Shown in pieces: positions 25,839-35,635 of a stretch of 64,000 nt of DNA. A program made the position numbers and the translations under genes. Each line of letters starts with the position of its first letter. The stretch's first letter is position 1. Location of the stretch: positions 868,001-932,000 of the forward strand of contig NZ_CP035375.1 of NCBI RefSeq assembly GCF_004118935.1, given 5' to 3'. This stretch comes from Salinibacterium sp. UTAS2018. Lineage in GTDB: Bacteria; Actinomycetota; Actinomycetes; Actinomycetales; Microbacteriaceae. The notes beneath the pieces were generated by a model that saw only the letters and a list, made by a program, of their open reading frames with translations, made no database searches and was not told where the DNA came from.

Positions 25839-28800
25839 ATGGTCGGTTCAGCGCGTTCCTTCATTGAGCATGTTGGCCACGTGCTGTTTCCTCGCGGACC
25901 GTTAGATCTCACTGATCCCACGCGATGCCCGGCATGCTTTGTAGCCCTACCGCCCTCGTCGGTGTGTGTGCAGTGCGGGCTCGATCTGAACCACCCGGAT
26001 GCATCCCTTCTGCGGGAAGACTCCCTCGATGCTGCCGCCCTGCTCGAATCTCGGCTCGAAATCATCGGCAAGATTCGCTTCGAGACTGCCGCCGAACGGG
26101 TACGAATCGCGAGCGAACGGCAGCAGGCAGTGCAATCTGCGGCCGCCGAAGCTCGGGCTCAGCAAGCTGAGCGCGCCTTAGCCGCACTGAACATTGCGCC
26201 GAGCGACCGCGATGACACCGAGCGTCATGGTCACGAGGCTGCTGCTGCCACGGACACCACCACTGATCCCGCCGCGTGGACTCCCCCGGCCCCTGTTGTC
26301 GCCGCCACAACTGCAGCTGCGGCCGCAAGCCCCTCCACGGTGGCCGATGCCGTGACCCCGATGCCTGCTGCGCTGACTGCTCCGGAAGCTGCACTGACAG
26401 CTCCGGCTCCTGCACCCGCAGCTGCGTCGGCGATTCCAGCGCCTGCGCCTGCCGAACGAACGCACGCCGGCATCCAAGTGATCTTGCTGATCGTGGGAGT
26501 ATCGCTGCTTTCTGTGGGCGCGATCTTCTTCCTTATCTACGCCTTCATCAGCTTTGGCTTGATCTGGCGTTCAGCGATCATCGCGACCGTCACGATTGCG
26601 AGTATCGTCGGCGCTTCTCTCGTAAAAAAGCGTGGGCTTTCAGCGACGGCAGAAGCGCTGTCGGCTCTCGCCGCCGTGCTTATCACCCTCGACATTTACG
26701 CGGTACGAGAGAACGAGCTTCTCGTCATCGGCGATGCCGCAGGACGTGCCTACTGGGGCGGTGCCATCATCATTGCCTCGCTGGCTTTCATGGTCTGGCA
26801 CCGACGAAGCTCGCTCCGCGTCGTCAGCTTGCTTGCGCACCTCGCCTTCGCGCCCGGGGTAGCACTGCTCGCGGCCGGCCTTGCCGACGGAAATGTTTCC
26901 GGCGCGGCCGTCTTACTCCCCATGACCGCTCTCGCTGCCGGCTCGCTGATCTACCTCACGGCGCGCCACGAGAACTACCGCGGAGCGATCGAGCGCATCA
27001 CCGGTATCGTCTACGCATTCTCCGCCCTCACCGTCGGCTCCATCACGGCTGTCGTGACCGCCGTCATTCCCTCCAGCGGCCAGACCGCCCCCGAGTTCGG
27101 AGTGTGGAGTGCTCTCTGGCTCCTCGTTCTCGGCGCCACCGGCGTCGCCCACGCTGTTGCGGCTCACCGCGCACAAATCGATCCGATTGTGCGCAACGCC
27201 TTTGCTGCGGCATCCGGAATCCTGGTTGCGACCGGTATCTGGCAAGTACTCAGCGAGACGGTCGACGCTAACAGCGCAGCGGCATCCGCAAGCCCCCGAG
27301 TACTGGTCGTGGTCGCGACCTTGACGGTGCTCGCGGTCCTGAGTGAAAGCAGCGGCGCGCTCTGGGGAGCAGCAGCCCGAGCCTCTACAGCGTGGGCAGC
27401 ATTCGGAGTCTGGGCTGTTACCGCTATTGCGCTCGTCGCACCTCTATTCGTCTCCCTGACGGATGCCCTGCAGCACGTCGATGGCTGGACCCAACGTGCA
27501 ACTACTCCCGGCTCCATCCCCTTCCTGTTGAGCGACGCTGGTTGGTCACAGCTCGCTCTCCTGAGCGTTCCAGCCGTCCTGGCAATTGGTTGGTTGGCGA
27601 CCAAGCAACTCCGCCGCCGTCGCTCCTTCGTTCTCGCTGCGGCAGGCCTCGCCCTCACGGTGAGCGCGCCCCTGGCCGGTACCCTCTTCGCCGCCGTGAT
27701 CACGTGGCTAGTGCTCGCGACGGCCGCCGCTGGCTTCATTGCGTTCGGCCAACGGCGAGAGGTCGGAGTGCGCGCGAGCGTGCTCGTTATCGCCGCCGGT
27801 GGATTCTTGTCCCTCGCTTTCGCCTATCTGTCGGGCTGGTCGAGCTACGACACGTGGCTCATCGCGAGCGTGGGCTCTGCGATCGTTCTCGCCGGTGCGC
27901 GCTACCTCGTTACTCACCGAGCCACCAGAGCCACCATGCTGGGAGCAGCAGCATTCTCCCTCCTCTCGGCTGCGGCCGGTTTCGGCGAGCAGCTGCAGCT
28001 CAGTCTCGGAGTTTCGCGTCCCGCTGCCCTCGAATCTTGGCTCGCCGTAGCCATCCTCGCGTCCGCAATTCTGGCGCGAGCTCTGTGGCCGCGTACGCGC
28101 GAAGTCAACGCCCTAGAACTCCGGATGCTGTGGTGGATCGGCTTCGTCACGACCGCCGTCGCTGGCTCCGTGCTCTGGCTCGCGACCCTCTCAGGCGCTC
28201 CTACCTCGGATGCCCCGCTCGCGCTCGATCTCACCATCGTCAGCTTTATTGTCGCTACCGTTTTTGTCGCAGCACTCGCCGCCACAATGCTGCGCCTCGG
28301 CATAGCGACGGGAACGGCCGAAAGGTTCGTCGCCGCCGGCATCCTCGCGCCCTCCCTCGTCTGGGCGCTTGATAGCGCGAGCCGTGCTGTCGGCCTCGGC
28401 TCGATAGCTCTCGAACTTGCACCGGCAACCGCATCCGTTCTCGTGGGTGCGCTCAGCATGACTCTGCGAGTACGCCAGCAGCACCCTCGTGTTCGACTGG
28501 TCAGCGAATTGAGCGCGCTCCTTGTCGCGGCGATCACCACCCTGGGTGCGATCGTGCAGCCGCTCAGCACTCACTGGTTGATTGCCCTCCTCGTCTCGAT
28601 AACCCTGCTGCTGACGTCGATCTCCGCCGACGGCATCTTCGGATCCCGCTCGCTCCGTCGCTTCGCAATCTGGGCCGCTGTTGCCTTTGGCACGTGGTCG
28701 CTCTGGCTGCGCCTCGACCAAGCCAGCGTTGATGCGCTCGAGGCGTACCTGCTCCCGCTCGCTGCCGCGGTGCTCGGCATTGCATTCTTCACGGCTCGCG

Positions 28801-31316
28801 CAGAGTTGCGCGAGAGCCTCGTGCGGTCGAGCCCCTACATTGCCCTTGTGGGGCTTCTGATTGCGGTCATTCCGCTGGCTCTCAACGCTGCGGGCGGACC
28901 GGTCATCGATACGATCATCATCGCGGCGCTCAGCGCTGCCTTACTGATCGCCGCCGCGTACACGACGCCGCGCGCCGGTCTCCTCGGGTTCTGGGGCATT
29001 GCCATTATCGCGGCCACCGCCGGCATTGTCACCGCTACTGCCTCGCGAACGCTCTATTCCGTCGACGCTGGCGCCGCGACGCTCGCCACCGGCGAACCCC
29101 TCGTTCTTATGGCATTCGGCATCATCGCTATCGCAAGTTGGGGCGTCGCTCGGCGCGGGTTCTCGTCGGGAGCCCTCGGCACCCGGTGGGCAAAAACCGG
29201 CCCGCTGCTACTCAGCACTGGCCTCGTTCTGCTCTTCATCACTGAGATCATTGTTGTTGTCACCGTCGTGGGAGCATCCGCTGCTGCCAATGACATTCGA
29301 GTGATCGCACTCGTCACGTTCGGCGCGGCCCTGAGCGTCGTCAATGCTCGATTCGACTCGGCACCGCTTACGCGGGCTGTGAGCTACGTGGCGCTCACCC
29401 TCGCGGCTGCGCTCGCCCTCGCGGCGTATGCGCTCGGCGTGAACAGCCCCCTCGAGCTGGCAGTGACCGCCTCGATCATCGGAATCGGCGTGATTGCACG
29501 ATCCCTCCTCCTACTCTCCGGCGAGCTGCCCCCACGCGAAACTCCCACCCTTTGGTGGACGGGGTTCAGCCTGCTCGTCATCGCCGCGGCTACTCTCTGG
29601 CCCGCGGCGGTGAGCGCTCCGTCAGCCTCTGTGAACGCGTTCTCGCTCGACGTGACCGTGATCAACGCCATCGTGTCGCTCGCAGTCGTTGCCGCGCTGG
29701 GATTCACGATGTTCGCTCGCGGTGCTGCCGATCGCCGTGTCGTCGCTACCGCCGCTGCGGCAGTGCTGGCGCCAGCCGTAGCGTGGCTACTCGACAGCGT
29801 CGTGCGACTGAGCGCGGCTCCTGCTGTCGTGCTCGAACTCTCCCCCGCGACGGCGGCGGTTCTCGTCGGAGCGCTCAGCATGGTGCTGCGATTGCGAGGC
29901 CATCAGGCCTCAGTTCGTCGCGCGAGCGAGATCAGCGCTCTCGCCGTCGGTGCGATCACGATCACAGCTACCGTTATGGCGGTCTCCCCCACCCAGTGGC
30001 TGATCCCCCTGCTGCTCTCCATCGCCCTGCTTTTCAGTTCGATCACTCGCGACGGTGTTTTCGGTTCACGTTCGCAGCGACGACACATCATCTGGGCGGC
30101 TGTTGCTTTCGCAACGTGGGCGCTGTGGCAACGACTCGATCAATCTCGCGTCGAGGCGCTGGAGGCCTACGTCTTACCGCTGGCAGCTCTCGTCGTGGTG
30201 CTCGGCATCTTCATCGCCCGCGCCGAACTGCGCGAGACACGGCTCAGTTCCGCTCCCGCCATCACGCTCGCGGGACTGCTCATCGCGATCCTGCCGCTGT
30301 CTCTCAACGCTGCGAGCGGCGAGGGGCTGCGCACCCTCGTGATCGCGGGACTCTGCGGGGCACTTCTCCTTGCGGCAGCGTTCGTGGAGCCACCACGACC
30401 CCTGGTCGATTTCTGGGGTGTCGCCGCCATCGCCGCCGCAATCGGCCTCGTGACCGCCACCGCCTCGCGCGCCATAGTGCTGATCGTTGAGAGCCGCAGC
30501 GCACTCCCCGAACTCGACTCATGGCTCCTCGGAGCCGTTGCCATTCTGGCTCTCGCCAGCTTCGGGGCCGCAGCCTCAGTGCTGTCGCGCAGCGACGACC
30601 GGCCACGATGGTCCGTGCTGAGCGAAGTGCTGCTCGGCAGCGCGATCGTGCTGCTGTACGGAATCGAAACTCTCGCCCTACTCGACGCTGGTTACCGCGA
30701 TGCGCCGCTCGATACCATCCGCGTGATCGCTCTCGTAGCCCTTGGCGGAACACTGCTTGTGCTCACCGCTCGAGCGTCGACCCGCCCCCTCACCCACCGA
30801 ATGAGTTACCTCGCATTCGGTCTCGCCAGCATGGTCGGCGCACTCGCATTCTTCGCCAACGTCGTGCAGCCGATTGAATGGGTCACCACGATTCTCGGTG
30901 TTGCGCTGTTGGCTTACGGCGGCATCCGGATGTCTCGTGATGCCCAGGCGCGCAGCATGCGCTGGCTGAGCCCCGGGCTGATCATCACGCTGGTGCCGAG
31001 CCTGATAGCGACGTTCGTTGACAGCGCGGATGCCGACACTGCCTGGCGTATCGTCGTCCTCGGTATTGTCTCCGTGGTGATGATTGTGGTCGGCACGTGG
31101 CTCAAGCTGAAAGCGCCGCTACTCATCGCAACAATCGTCGTTCTGATCCACGCGATCCACACCTTCGCTCCCGCGATCGTCAGCCTCTACCAGCTCACAT
31201 CATGGTGGCTCTGGGCCGTTATCGGAGGCGCAATCGTGCTGTTCCTCGGCATCACGCTGGAGCGACGCATCCGAGACTTCAAGACTCTCAACACGAAGTT
31301 CAGCGAGTTGCGCTAG
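25839..31316 (+). CDS. Giant polytopic membrane protein with zinc ribbon (SCO7613 C-terminal-domain family)
   Basis: An 1825-residue protein. Residues 30-46 form a zinc ribbon (CPAC and CVQC), followed by a helical segment (SRLEIIGKIRFETAAERV), an Ala/Pro-rich linker (about 130-205) and then dozens of hydrophobic helices to the end. The last 150 residues (LSPGLIITLVPSLIATF through ERRIRDFKTLNTKF) match the actinobacterial SCO7613-type ending. Two long stretches, about 27990-29420 and 29420-30840, are internal duplicates offset by about 474 residues: compare GIFGSRSLRRFAIWAAVAFG with GVFGSRSQRRHIIWAAVAFA. Function is unknown; size and helix content suggest an envelope scaffold or transporter-like role, but nothing catalytic is visible. 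Confidence 0.88.
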   Translation: MVGSARSFIEHVGHVLFPRGPLDLTDPTRCPACFVALPPSSVCVQCGLDLNHPDASLLREDSLDAAALLESRLEIIGKIRFETAAERVRIASERQQAVQSAAAEARAQQAERALAALNIAPSDRDDTERHGHEAAAATDTTTDPAAWTPPAPVVAATTAAAAASPSTVADAVTPMPAALTAPEAALTAPAPAPAAASAIPAPAPAERTHAGIQVILLIVGVSLLSVGAIFFLIYAFISFGLIWRSAIIATVTIASIVGASLVKKRGLSATAEALSALAAVLITLDIYAVRENELLVIGDAAGRAYWGGAIIIASLAFMVWHRRSSLRVVSLLAHLAFAPGVALLAAGLADGNVSGAAVLLPMTALAAGSLIYLTARHENYRGAIERITGIVYAFSALTVGSITAVVTAVIPSSGQTAPEFGVWSALWLLVLGATGVAHAVAAHRAQIDPIVRNAFAAASGILVATGIWQVLSETVDANSAAASASPRVLVVVATLTVLAVLSESSGALWGAAARASTAWAAFGVWAVTAIALVAPLFVSLTDALQHVDGWTQRATTPGSIPFLLSDAGWSQLALLSVPAVLAIGWLATKQLRRRRSFVLAAAGLALTVSAPLAGTLFAAVITWLVLATAAAGFIAFGQRREVGVRASVLVIAAGGFLSLAFAYLSGWSSYDTWLIASVGSAIVLAGARYLVTHRATRATMLGAAAFSLLSAAAGFGEQLQLSLGVSRPAALESWLAVAILASAILARALWPRTREVNALELRMLWWIGFVTTAVAGSVLWLATLSGAPTSDAPLALDLTIVSFIVATVFVAALAATMLRLGIATGTAERFVAAGILAPSLVWALDSASRAVGLGSIALELAPATASVLVGALSMTLRVRQQHPRVRLVSELSALLVAAITTLGAIVQPLSTHWLIALLVSITLLLTSISADGIFGSRSLRRFAIWAAVAFGTWSLWLRLDQASVDALEAYLLPLAAAVLGIAFFTARAELRESLVRSSPYIALVGLLIAVIPLALNAAGGPVIDTIIIAALSAALLIAAAYTTPRAGLLGFWGIAIIAATAGIVTATASRTLYSVDAGAATLATGEPLVLMAFGIIAIASWGVARRGFSSGALGTRWAKTGPLLLSTGLVLLFITEIIVVVTVVGASAAANDIRVIALVTFGAALSVVNARFDSAPLTRAVSYVALTLAAALALAAYALGVNSPLELAVTASIIGIGVIARSLLLLSGELPPRETPTLWWTGFSLLVIAAATLWPAAVSAPSASVNAFSLDVTVINAIVSLAVVAALGFTMFARGAADRRVVATAAAAVLAPAVAWLLDSVVRLSAAPAVVLELSPATAAVLVGALSMVLRLRGHQASVRRASEISALAVGAITITATVMAVSPTQWLIPLLLSIALLFSSITRDGVFGSRSQRRHIIWAAVAFATWALWQRLDQSRVEALEAYVLPLAALVVVLGIFIARAELRETRLSSAPAITLAGLLIAILPLSLNAASGEGLRTLVIAGLCGALLLAAAFVEPPRPLVDFWGVAAIAAAIGLVTATASRAIVLIVESRSALPELDSWLLGAVAILALASFGAAASVLSRSDDRPRWSVLSEVLLGSAIVLLYGIETLALLDAGYRDAPLDTIRVIALVALGGTLLVLTARASTRPLTHRMSYLAFGLASMVGALAFFANVVQPIEWVTTILGVALLAYGGIRMSRDAQARSMRWLSPGLIITLVPSLIATFVDSADADTAWRIVVLGIVSVVMIVVGTWLKLKAPLLIATIVVLIHAIHTFAPAIVSLYQLTSWWLWAVIGGAIVLFLGITLERRIRDFKTLNTKFSELR

Positions 31317-31318
31317 CG

Positions 31319-31966
31319 CTAGCGCTGCAACCAGGTGAGCACGGCAAGAACGCGGCGGTGGTCGCTGCCGGAGTCTTCGAGGTTGAGCTTCTGGAAGATC
31401 GCGGTCACGTTCTTCTCCACCGCGCCCACGCCGATCACGAGTTGCTTGGCAATAGCAGCGTTGGTGCGGCCTTCTGCGACGAGGGTCATGACCTCGTGCT
31501 CTCGCGGAGTGAGCGACATCAGCGGGTCTTGACGACGGCCCACCAGTTGCGCGACAACCTCGGGGTCAAGCACAGTGCTGCCGGCGGAGATTCGTTCAAC
31601 GGCATCCTGAAGCTCCGAAAGCGATGCGACGCGATCTTTCAGCAGATAGCCAACGCCGCCGCGACCCGACGACAGAAGCTCTTGCGCGTACACAACTTCG
31701 ACGTACTGCGAGAGCAGGAGGATGCCGATCTGGGGACGGAGTTCGCGCAAGCGAATCGCGGCGCGCACTCCCTCATCCCGAAACGTGGGCGGCATGCGCA
31801 CATCGAGCACGACCAGCTCGGGCGCGCAGTCGTCGAGGTTCGCGAGCAGTTCATCCGCGTCTCCGAACGAACCGACAACATCGAAACCGGCTTCAATGAG
31901 CACACGCACGAGCCCTTCGCGCAGCAGTACCGAATCATCGGCAACAGCAACTCGCAAAGGGCTCAT
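31319..31966 (-). CDS. Response regulator, NarL/LuxR type
   Basis: 215 residues from ATG 31966; a longer frame overlaps the kinase gene. Receiver domain: acidic pocket DD (10-11), phosphorylatable Asp55 in LVVLDVRMPP, and the conserved Lys in GYLLKDRV. The C-terminal LuxR helix-turn-helix is SLTPREHEVMTLVAEGRTNAAIAKQL. The start is ten bases after the stop of the kinase gene, so kinase and regulator form one operon. Targets are unknown. Confidence 0.95.
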   Translation of the reverse strand: MSPLRVAVADDSVLLREGLVRVLIEAGFDVVGSFGDADELLANLDDCAPELVVLDVRMPPTFRDEGVRAAIRLRELRPQIGILLLSQYVEVVYAQELLSSGRGGVGYLLKDRVASLSELQDAVERISAGSTVLDPEVVAQLVGRRQDPLMSLTPREHEVMTLVAEGRTNAAIAKQLVIGVGAVEKNVTAIFQKLNLEDSGSDHRRVLAVLTWLQR

Positions 31967-31976
31967 GCGCTTAAGA

Positions 31977-33347
31977 CTAGAGGGCAACGGGCGCCCGCTC
32001 TGCACTGGCCTTCGGCAAGGGCAACCGCGCCGTTATCGCGGTCGGACCGCCAGCGGGGCTGTCGATCTCCAGACGCCCGCCGACTCCGCGGACGCGTTCT
32101 TCGATACCCGCGAGACCGTGGTCGGCGAGCACTGCAGCGCCACCCTGACCGTCATCCGATACCTGCACGAGCAGCCATGAACGATCGTCGGCGTGCTCGA
32201 CAGAAAGCTGAACTTCGGCGTGCTGCGCACCCGCATGCTTCGCGACGTTGGTGAGCAGTTCGGCGACGACGAAGTACGACGCGCGCTCGACCTCGCCGGG
32301 CAGCACGAACGCTTCGGGCAACTCAGAGGTGAGGGTCGTCGGCACCGCCGCGCGGGTCGCCACGGAATCGAGCGCTGCGACCAGACCGCGATCCAACAGT
32401 AGCGGCGGGGCGAATCCACGAGAGAGCGCACGCAGTTCTTCCAAAGCCTCAGCGGATTGCGCTCGCGCTTCGGACAACAGTTGGCGCGCCTTCTCGGGGT
32501 CGACATCGAGTTGGCGCTCGGCCGCGGCGAGATCCATCTGCAGTCGCACGAGGCGCTGCTGCGGGCCGTCGTGGATGTCACGCTCAAGGCGTCGAAGCGA
32601 GTGACCTTCTGCCGAGAGAGCAGCGCCGCGCGATTCTTCGAGGGACTGCACTTCGCGGCGCAGACCATCTGACTTGAACGAGGAGAGAAGGGCACGGGCA
32701 AGCCACCAGTGGGTCATGACCAGACCGCGAGTCACGAATGGAAGCGTCGCGATGAAGATGAGACCGATGATAAACGCCACGATGTTGTCGGCGATTTCGA
32801 GGTTCCAACTGGCGGTGTTGACCCCGAACAGGCCGAAGAACCAGGCACCGAGCGACCAGTCGGGATCACCCGTCTGAACTTCGCCATCGAGGAACCAGGC
32901 GGAGATTCCCGTCAGCCCGACGCTGAGCCACCCGATCGAGAGTGTCCACGTGATGAGCGTGAGCACGAAGCTCAGGATGAGCGTGTGCAGAAGGTAGAGC
33001 CAGTAGTGGGCGTTACCGAGGGTTGCCGAGATCCAGCCACCGAATCCAGTGGCAGCACGATCATCCTGCCAGTCGGGCCGCTGGATCTTGGCGCGGCCAG
33101 CCCATTCCAAGAGGTTGACGTGAGCGAGACCGAAGCCGCGGCCCACGTACAAGGCAAGAATCATCACGAAGAAACCGATGAGGAAGATGGCGAGCGTGCC
33201 GATGCCGGTGGCCACGAGCGAGATGGCGACGCCGAAACCGGTCATGGCCAGCGGGAAGCCCAACATCAGGTAGAGCACCTCTTTGGGCGTGGTGCGCCAG
33301 AGCTGCCAATACGGGTTTCGGGGTTTTGTCACGGTGTCTGTAGTCAT
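31977..33347 (-). CDS. Sensor histidine kinase, NarL-partner type (HisKA_3)
   Basis: 456 residues. Several membrane segments fill the N-terminal half (about 30-70, 118-150 and 165-210) with a putative sensor fold of the kind found in actinobacterial 'sensor domain' kinases. The dimerisation/phospho-acceptor helix contains His259 in LERDIHDGPQQRL, and the ATP-binding domain shows the N box LLTNVAKHAGA and G box VSDDGQGGA then GLAGIEERV. It phosphorylates the regulator encoded directly downstream. The signal is probably envelope-related. Confidence 0.94.
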   Translation of the reverse strand: MTTDTVTKPRNPYWQLWRTTPKEVLYLMLGFPLAMTGFGVAISLVATGIGTLAIFLIGFFVMILALYVGRGFGLAHVNLLEWAGRAKIQRPDWQDDRAATGFGGWISATLGNAHYWLYLLHTLILSFVLTLITWTLSIGWLSVGLTGISAWFLDGEVQTGDPDWSLGAWFFGLFGVNTASWNLEIADNIVAFIIGLIFIATLPFVTRGLVMTHWWLARALLSSFKSDGLRREVQSLEESRGAALSAEGHSLRRLERDIHDGPQQRLVRLQMDLAAAERQLDVDPEKARQLLSEARAQSAEALEELRALSRGFAPPLLLDRGLVAALDSVATRAAVPTTLTSELPEAFVLPGEVERASYFVVAELLTNVAKHAGAQHAEVQLSVEHADDRSWLLVQVSDDGQGGAAVLADHGLAGIEERVRGVGGRLEIDSPAGGPTAITARLPLPKASAERAPVAL

Positions 33348-33564
33348 GGTTCTCTCGCTTCAGTCTCGCGCATTGGCGGGGCGGATGTGTGGTGTATCCA
33401 GAATCGCGAAGAGCAGACCAACGACCCAGCATGGATGCACACCAAGTGGCAGTGGGGATATCCCCCGTGCGCGTGTTCCGGGCGGGTTAGCGTTGCCTCA
33501 GCTTGCTTGTGAAATTTTTGGGGCTGCGTAGCGTTGTACCTGTTGAACAATGAAGGAGCACACA

Positions 33565-34053
33565 ATGACCGAAATTAAAGCAGTTCCGCAGACCTCAGCT
33601 GACCCTGATGTCACCTCGGGTGTTGCCCAGTTCCTCGGCCCGGTCGTCACCGACCTCACGGCCCTGTCGATTGACGGCAAGCAGGCACACTGGCACGTTC
33701 GCGGCGCGAACTTCCAAGCCATCCACGAACTTCTCGACGTGATCGTCGACCACGCCCGTGACTGGGCTGACACGGCCGCAGAGCGCGTTGTTGCTCTCGG
33801 ACTTCCGATCGACGCACGCACGCAGACCGTCGGCGCTAAGGCAACGACCCCGAGCATGACCGCTGGCTTTCAGCAGGCCGATGACGTTATCGCAGAAGTA
33901 ATCGCTGCGATTGACGCCACGCTCGTGACCGTTCGCACCGCCGTTGACGAGCTCGGCGAGCTCGACAAAGTCAGCGAAGATGTAGCGATCGAGATCGCTC
34001 GTGGGCTTGAGAAGGACCGCTGGTTCCTCTTCGCTCACCTCGCCACGAAGTAA
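33565..34053 (+). CDS. dps: DNA starvation/stationary-phase protection protein Dps
   Basis: 162-residue ferritin-like mini-cage subunit that oxidises and stores iron and shields DNA. ATG 33565 follows AAGGAG at 33553. The ferroxidase residues are visible: HWHVRGANFQAIHELLDVIVDHARDWAD (His, His, Asp, Glu pattern at the dimer interface; quoted in pieces HWHVRGANF and DHARDWAD). The roughly 200-bp upstream gap, divergent from the kinase gene, must hold the promoter; no clear operator was found by eye. Confidence 0.92.
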   Translation: MTEIKAVPQTSADPDVTSGVAQFLGPVVTDLTALSIDGKQAHWHVRGANFQAIHELLDVIVDHARDWADTAAERVVALGLPIDARTQTVGAKATTPSMTAGFQQADDVIAEVIAAIDATLVTVRTAVDELGELDKVSEDVAIEIARGLEKDRWFLFAHLATK

Positions 34054-34103
34054 CTTTCGCGCGTAACTTTTCGGGTGGTCGCTTCGCGTGCGCTGAGCTG
34101 TAG

Positions 34104-35564
34104 CTACAGCTTGTTGTGAGTGAAGCGACCCGCCAGAATCGTGGCGTCAACCCGCATCGATCGCAGCTCTTCACCGCTGCAGTCGAGCGGGTTTTTGCGT
34201 GTCACGACGATGTCGGCGACTTCCCCGACCGCAATGCTCGATTGCACGGATGCCTGCAGCGCTTCGGCAACGGTGATGCACTGTTCGGGATGCCACGGCT
34301 CGCGCCCATCGCGGCTGCGGCTCACGGCTGACGCGATTGCCGCCCACGGGTCGAGCGGAGCCACGGGAGCATCCGAACCCATGAGTAGCTCAACGCCAGA
34401 ATCGAGCATTGCGCGCAGCGCAATGCTGCGGTCGTTACGTCCGGGCCAGAGCGCGTCCGCTACGTCACGGTCGTCCATGGCGTGTTCGGGCTGCACGCTC
34501 GCAGCAATGCCGAGAGCGGCGAAACGAGGCAGGTCGGTTGCGGAAAGCAACTGGGCGTGCTCGATGCGGCCACGGCATCCGACCGCTTCGAAGGCGTCGA
34601 GAGCAAGCGTGTTGGCGTCGTCGCCGATGGCGTGAACGGCCGGCGAGAGGCCGGCGTTGCTGGCGGTGCGAATCCACTCGATCAGTTCGTCGGTGGGGAT
34701 GTTGAGCACTCCCCTGTTGTGCGGCTCGCCCGGGTAGGACTCAGCGCAATACGCGGTGCGGGTGTTGAGCGAGCCGTCGGTGATGATCTTGAACGGGCCG
34801 ACTTCGAGCAGCGGCGCGAGCCGTTGCCCGGTCGCGAGTCCTTCGAAAATCGCGCGTTCTAAGAAGCGCGGGTAGACGCCCACGCGCACGCGGAACAGAT
34901 CGAAGCCGTGCAGCATGCGACGCTGCCAGTTCTCGAACTCCCACGTCATTTCGAGGTCGACGATGCCGACAACGCCACGGGATGCTGCCTCGCGCGCGCT
35001 GGCGTGGATCCACTCGTCGAGAATCTCGGGTTCAACCCGGCTCAGGGCGCTGCCGACCGCGAACGCTTCCTCTTCGCGCAAGAACCCGGTGGGGTGATCG
35101 TAGAAACCGAAACGCTCGAGCGCGAGGCTGTTGAGCCAGCAGGAGTGCAGGTCGCCACTGACAAGAACGACGGCGATGTCAGAGACGGCCGAGTCGAGCA
35201 GGGCGCGGGTGGGCTGGTCGGGCCACAGGGCATCGCGGAAACCTTGGCCGACGATGATGCCCTCCGACTGCGGCAAAACCGAAGTAGCGAGAGTGACGGC
35301 GACTTCAGTGGCCGAGGTCGTATGGCTGAGGTCGATGCGCTGCGATTGCTGCGCCCACATGCTGGAGTGCACGTGCTGATCCCAGAGGCCGGGCATGATC
35401 CAGCGGCCGTCGAGGTCGATGACGTCGTGGTCGGCAGCAGCGACGCCAGCGGCATCTGCTGACCGCTGGTGGGGCTCGATTGCGGAGATGCGCCCCTCAG
35501 TGAGGGTGACATCGACCAGGGCGGAGGCATCGTCGCCGACGATGCGCGCGTTAGTCAGTTTCAC
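34104..35564 (-). CDS. Metal-dependent amidohydrolase (YtcJ-like, Amidohydro_3)
   Basis: 486 residues. Metal ligands: HVH in GLWDQHVHSSM, the later HAIGD (SPAVHAIGDDAN) and HAQ (RIEHAQLL), and the Asp in LLMGSDAPVAP. The N-terminal KLTNARIVGDDASALVDV and C-terminal GEVADIVVTRKNPL form the small beta domain typical of the superfamily. Relatives hydrolyse N-acyl bonds or have unknown substrates. It is convergent with dps. Confidence 0.9.
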   Translation of the reverse strand: MKLTNARIVGDDASALVDVTLTEGRISAIEPHQRSADAAGVAAADHDVIDLDGRWIMPGLWDQHVHSSMWAQQSQRIDLSHTTSATEVAVTLATSVLPQSEGIIVGQGFRDALWPDQPTRALLDSAVSDIAVVLVSGDLHSCWLNSLALERFGFYDHPTGFLREEEAFAVGSALSRVEPEILDEWIHASAREAASRGVVGIVDLEMTWEFENWQRRMLHGFDLFRVRVGVYPRFLERAIFEGLATGQRLAPLLEVGPFKIITDGSLNTRTAYCAESYPGEPHNRGVLNIPTDELIEWIRTASNAGLSPAVHAIGDDANTLALDAFEAVGCRGRIEHAQLLSATDLPRFAALGIAASVQPEHAMDDRDVADALWPGRNDRSIALRAMLDSGVELLMGSDAPVAPLDPWAAIASAVSRSRDGREPWHPEQCITVAEALQASVQSSIAVGEVADIVVTRKNPLDCSGEELRSMRVDATILAGRFTHNKL

Positions 35565-35635
35565 TCGGTAGAGCCCTTGTCATTTCTGCGGCCAGTTCTG
35601 AGCTAGCGTACGCGCTCCGCGAGCAGGCACGCACC

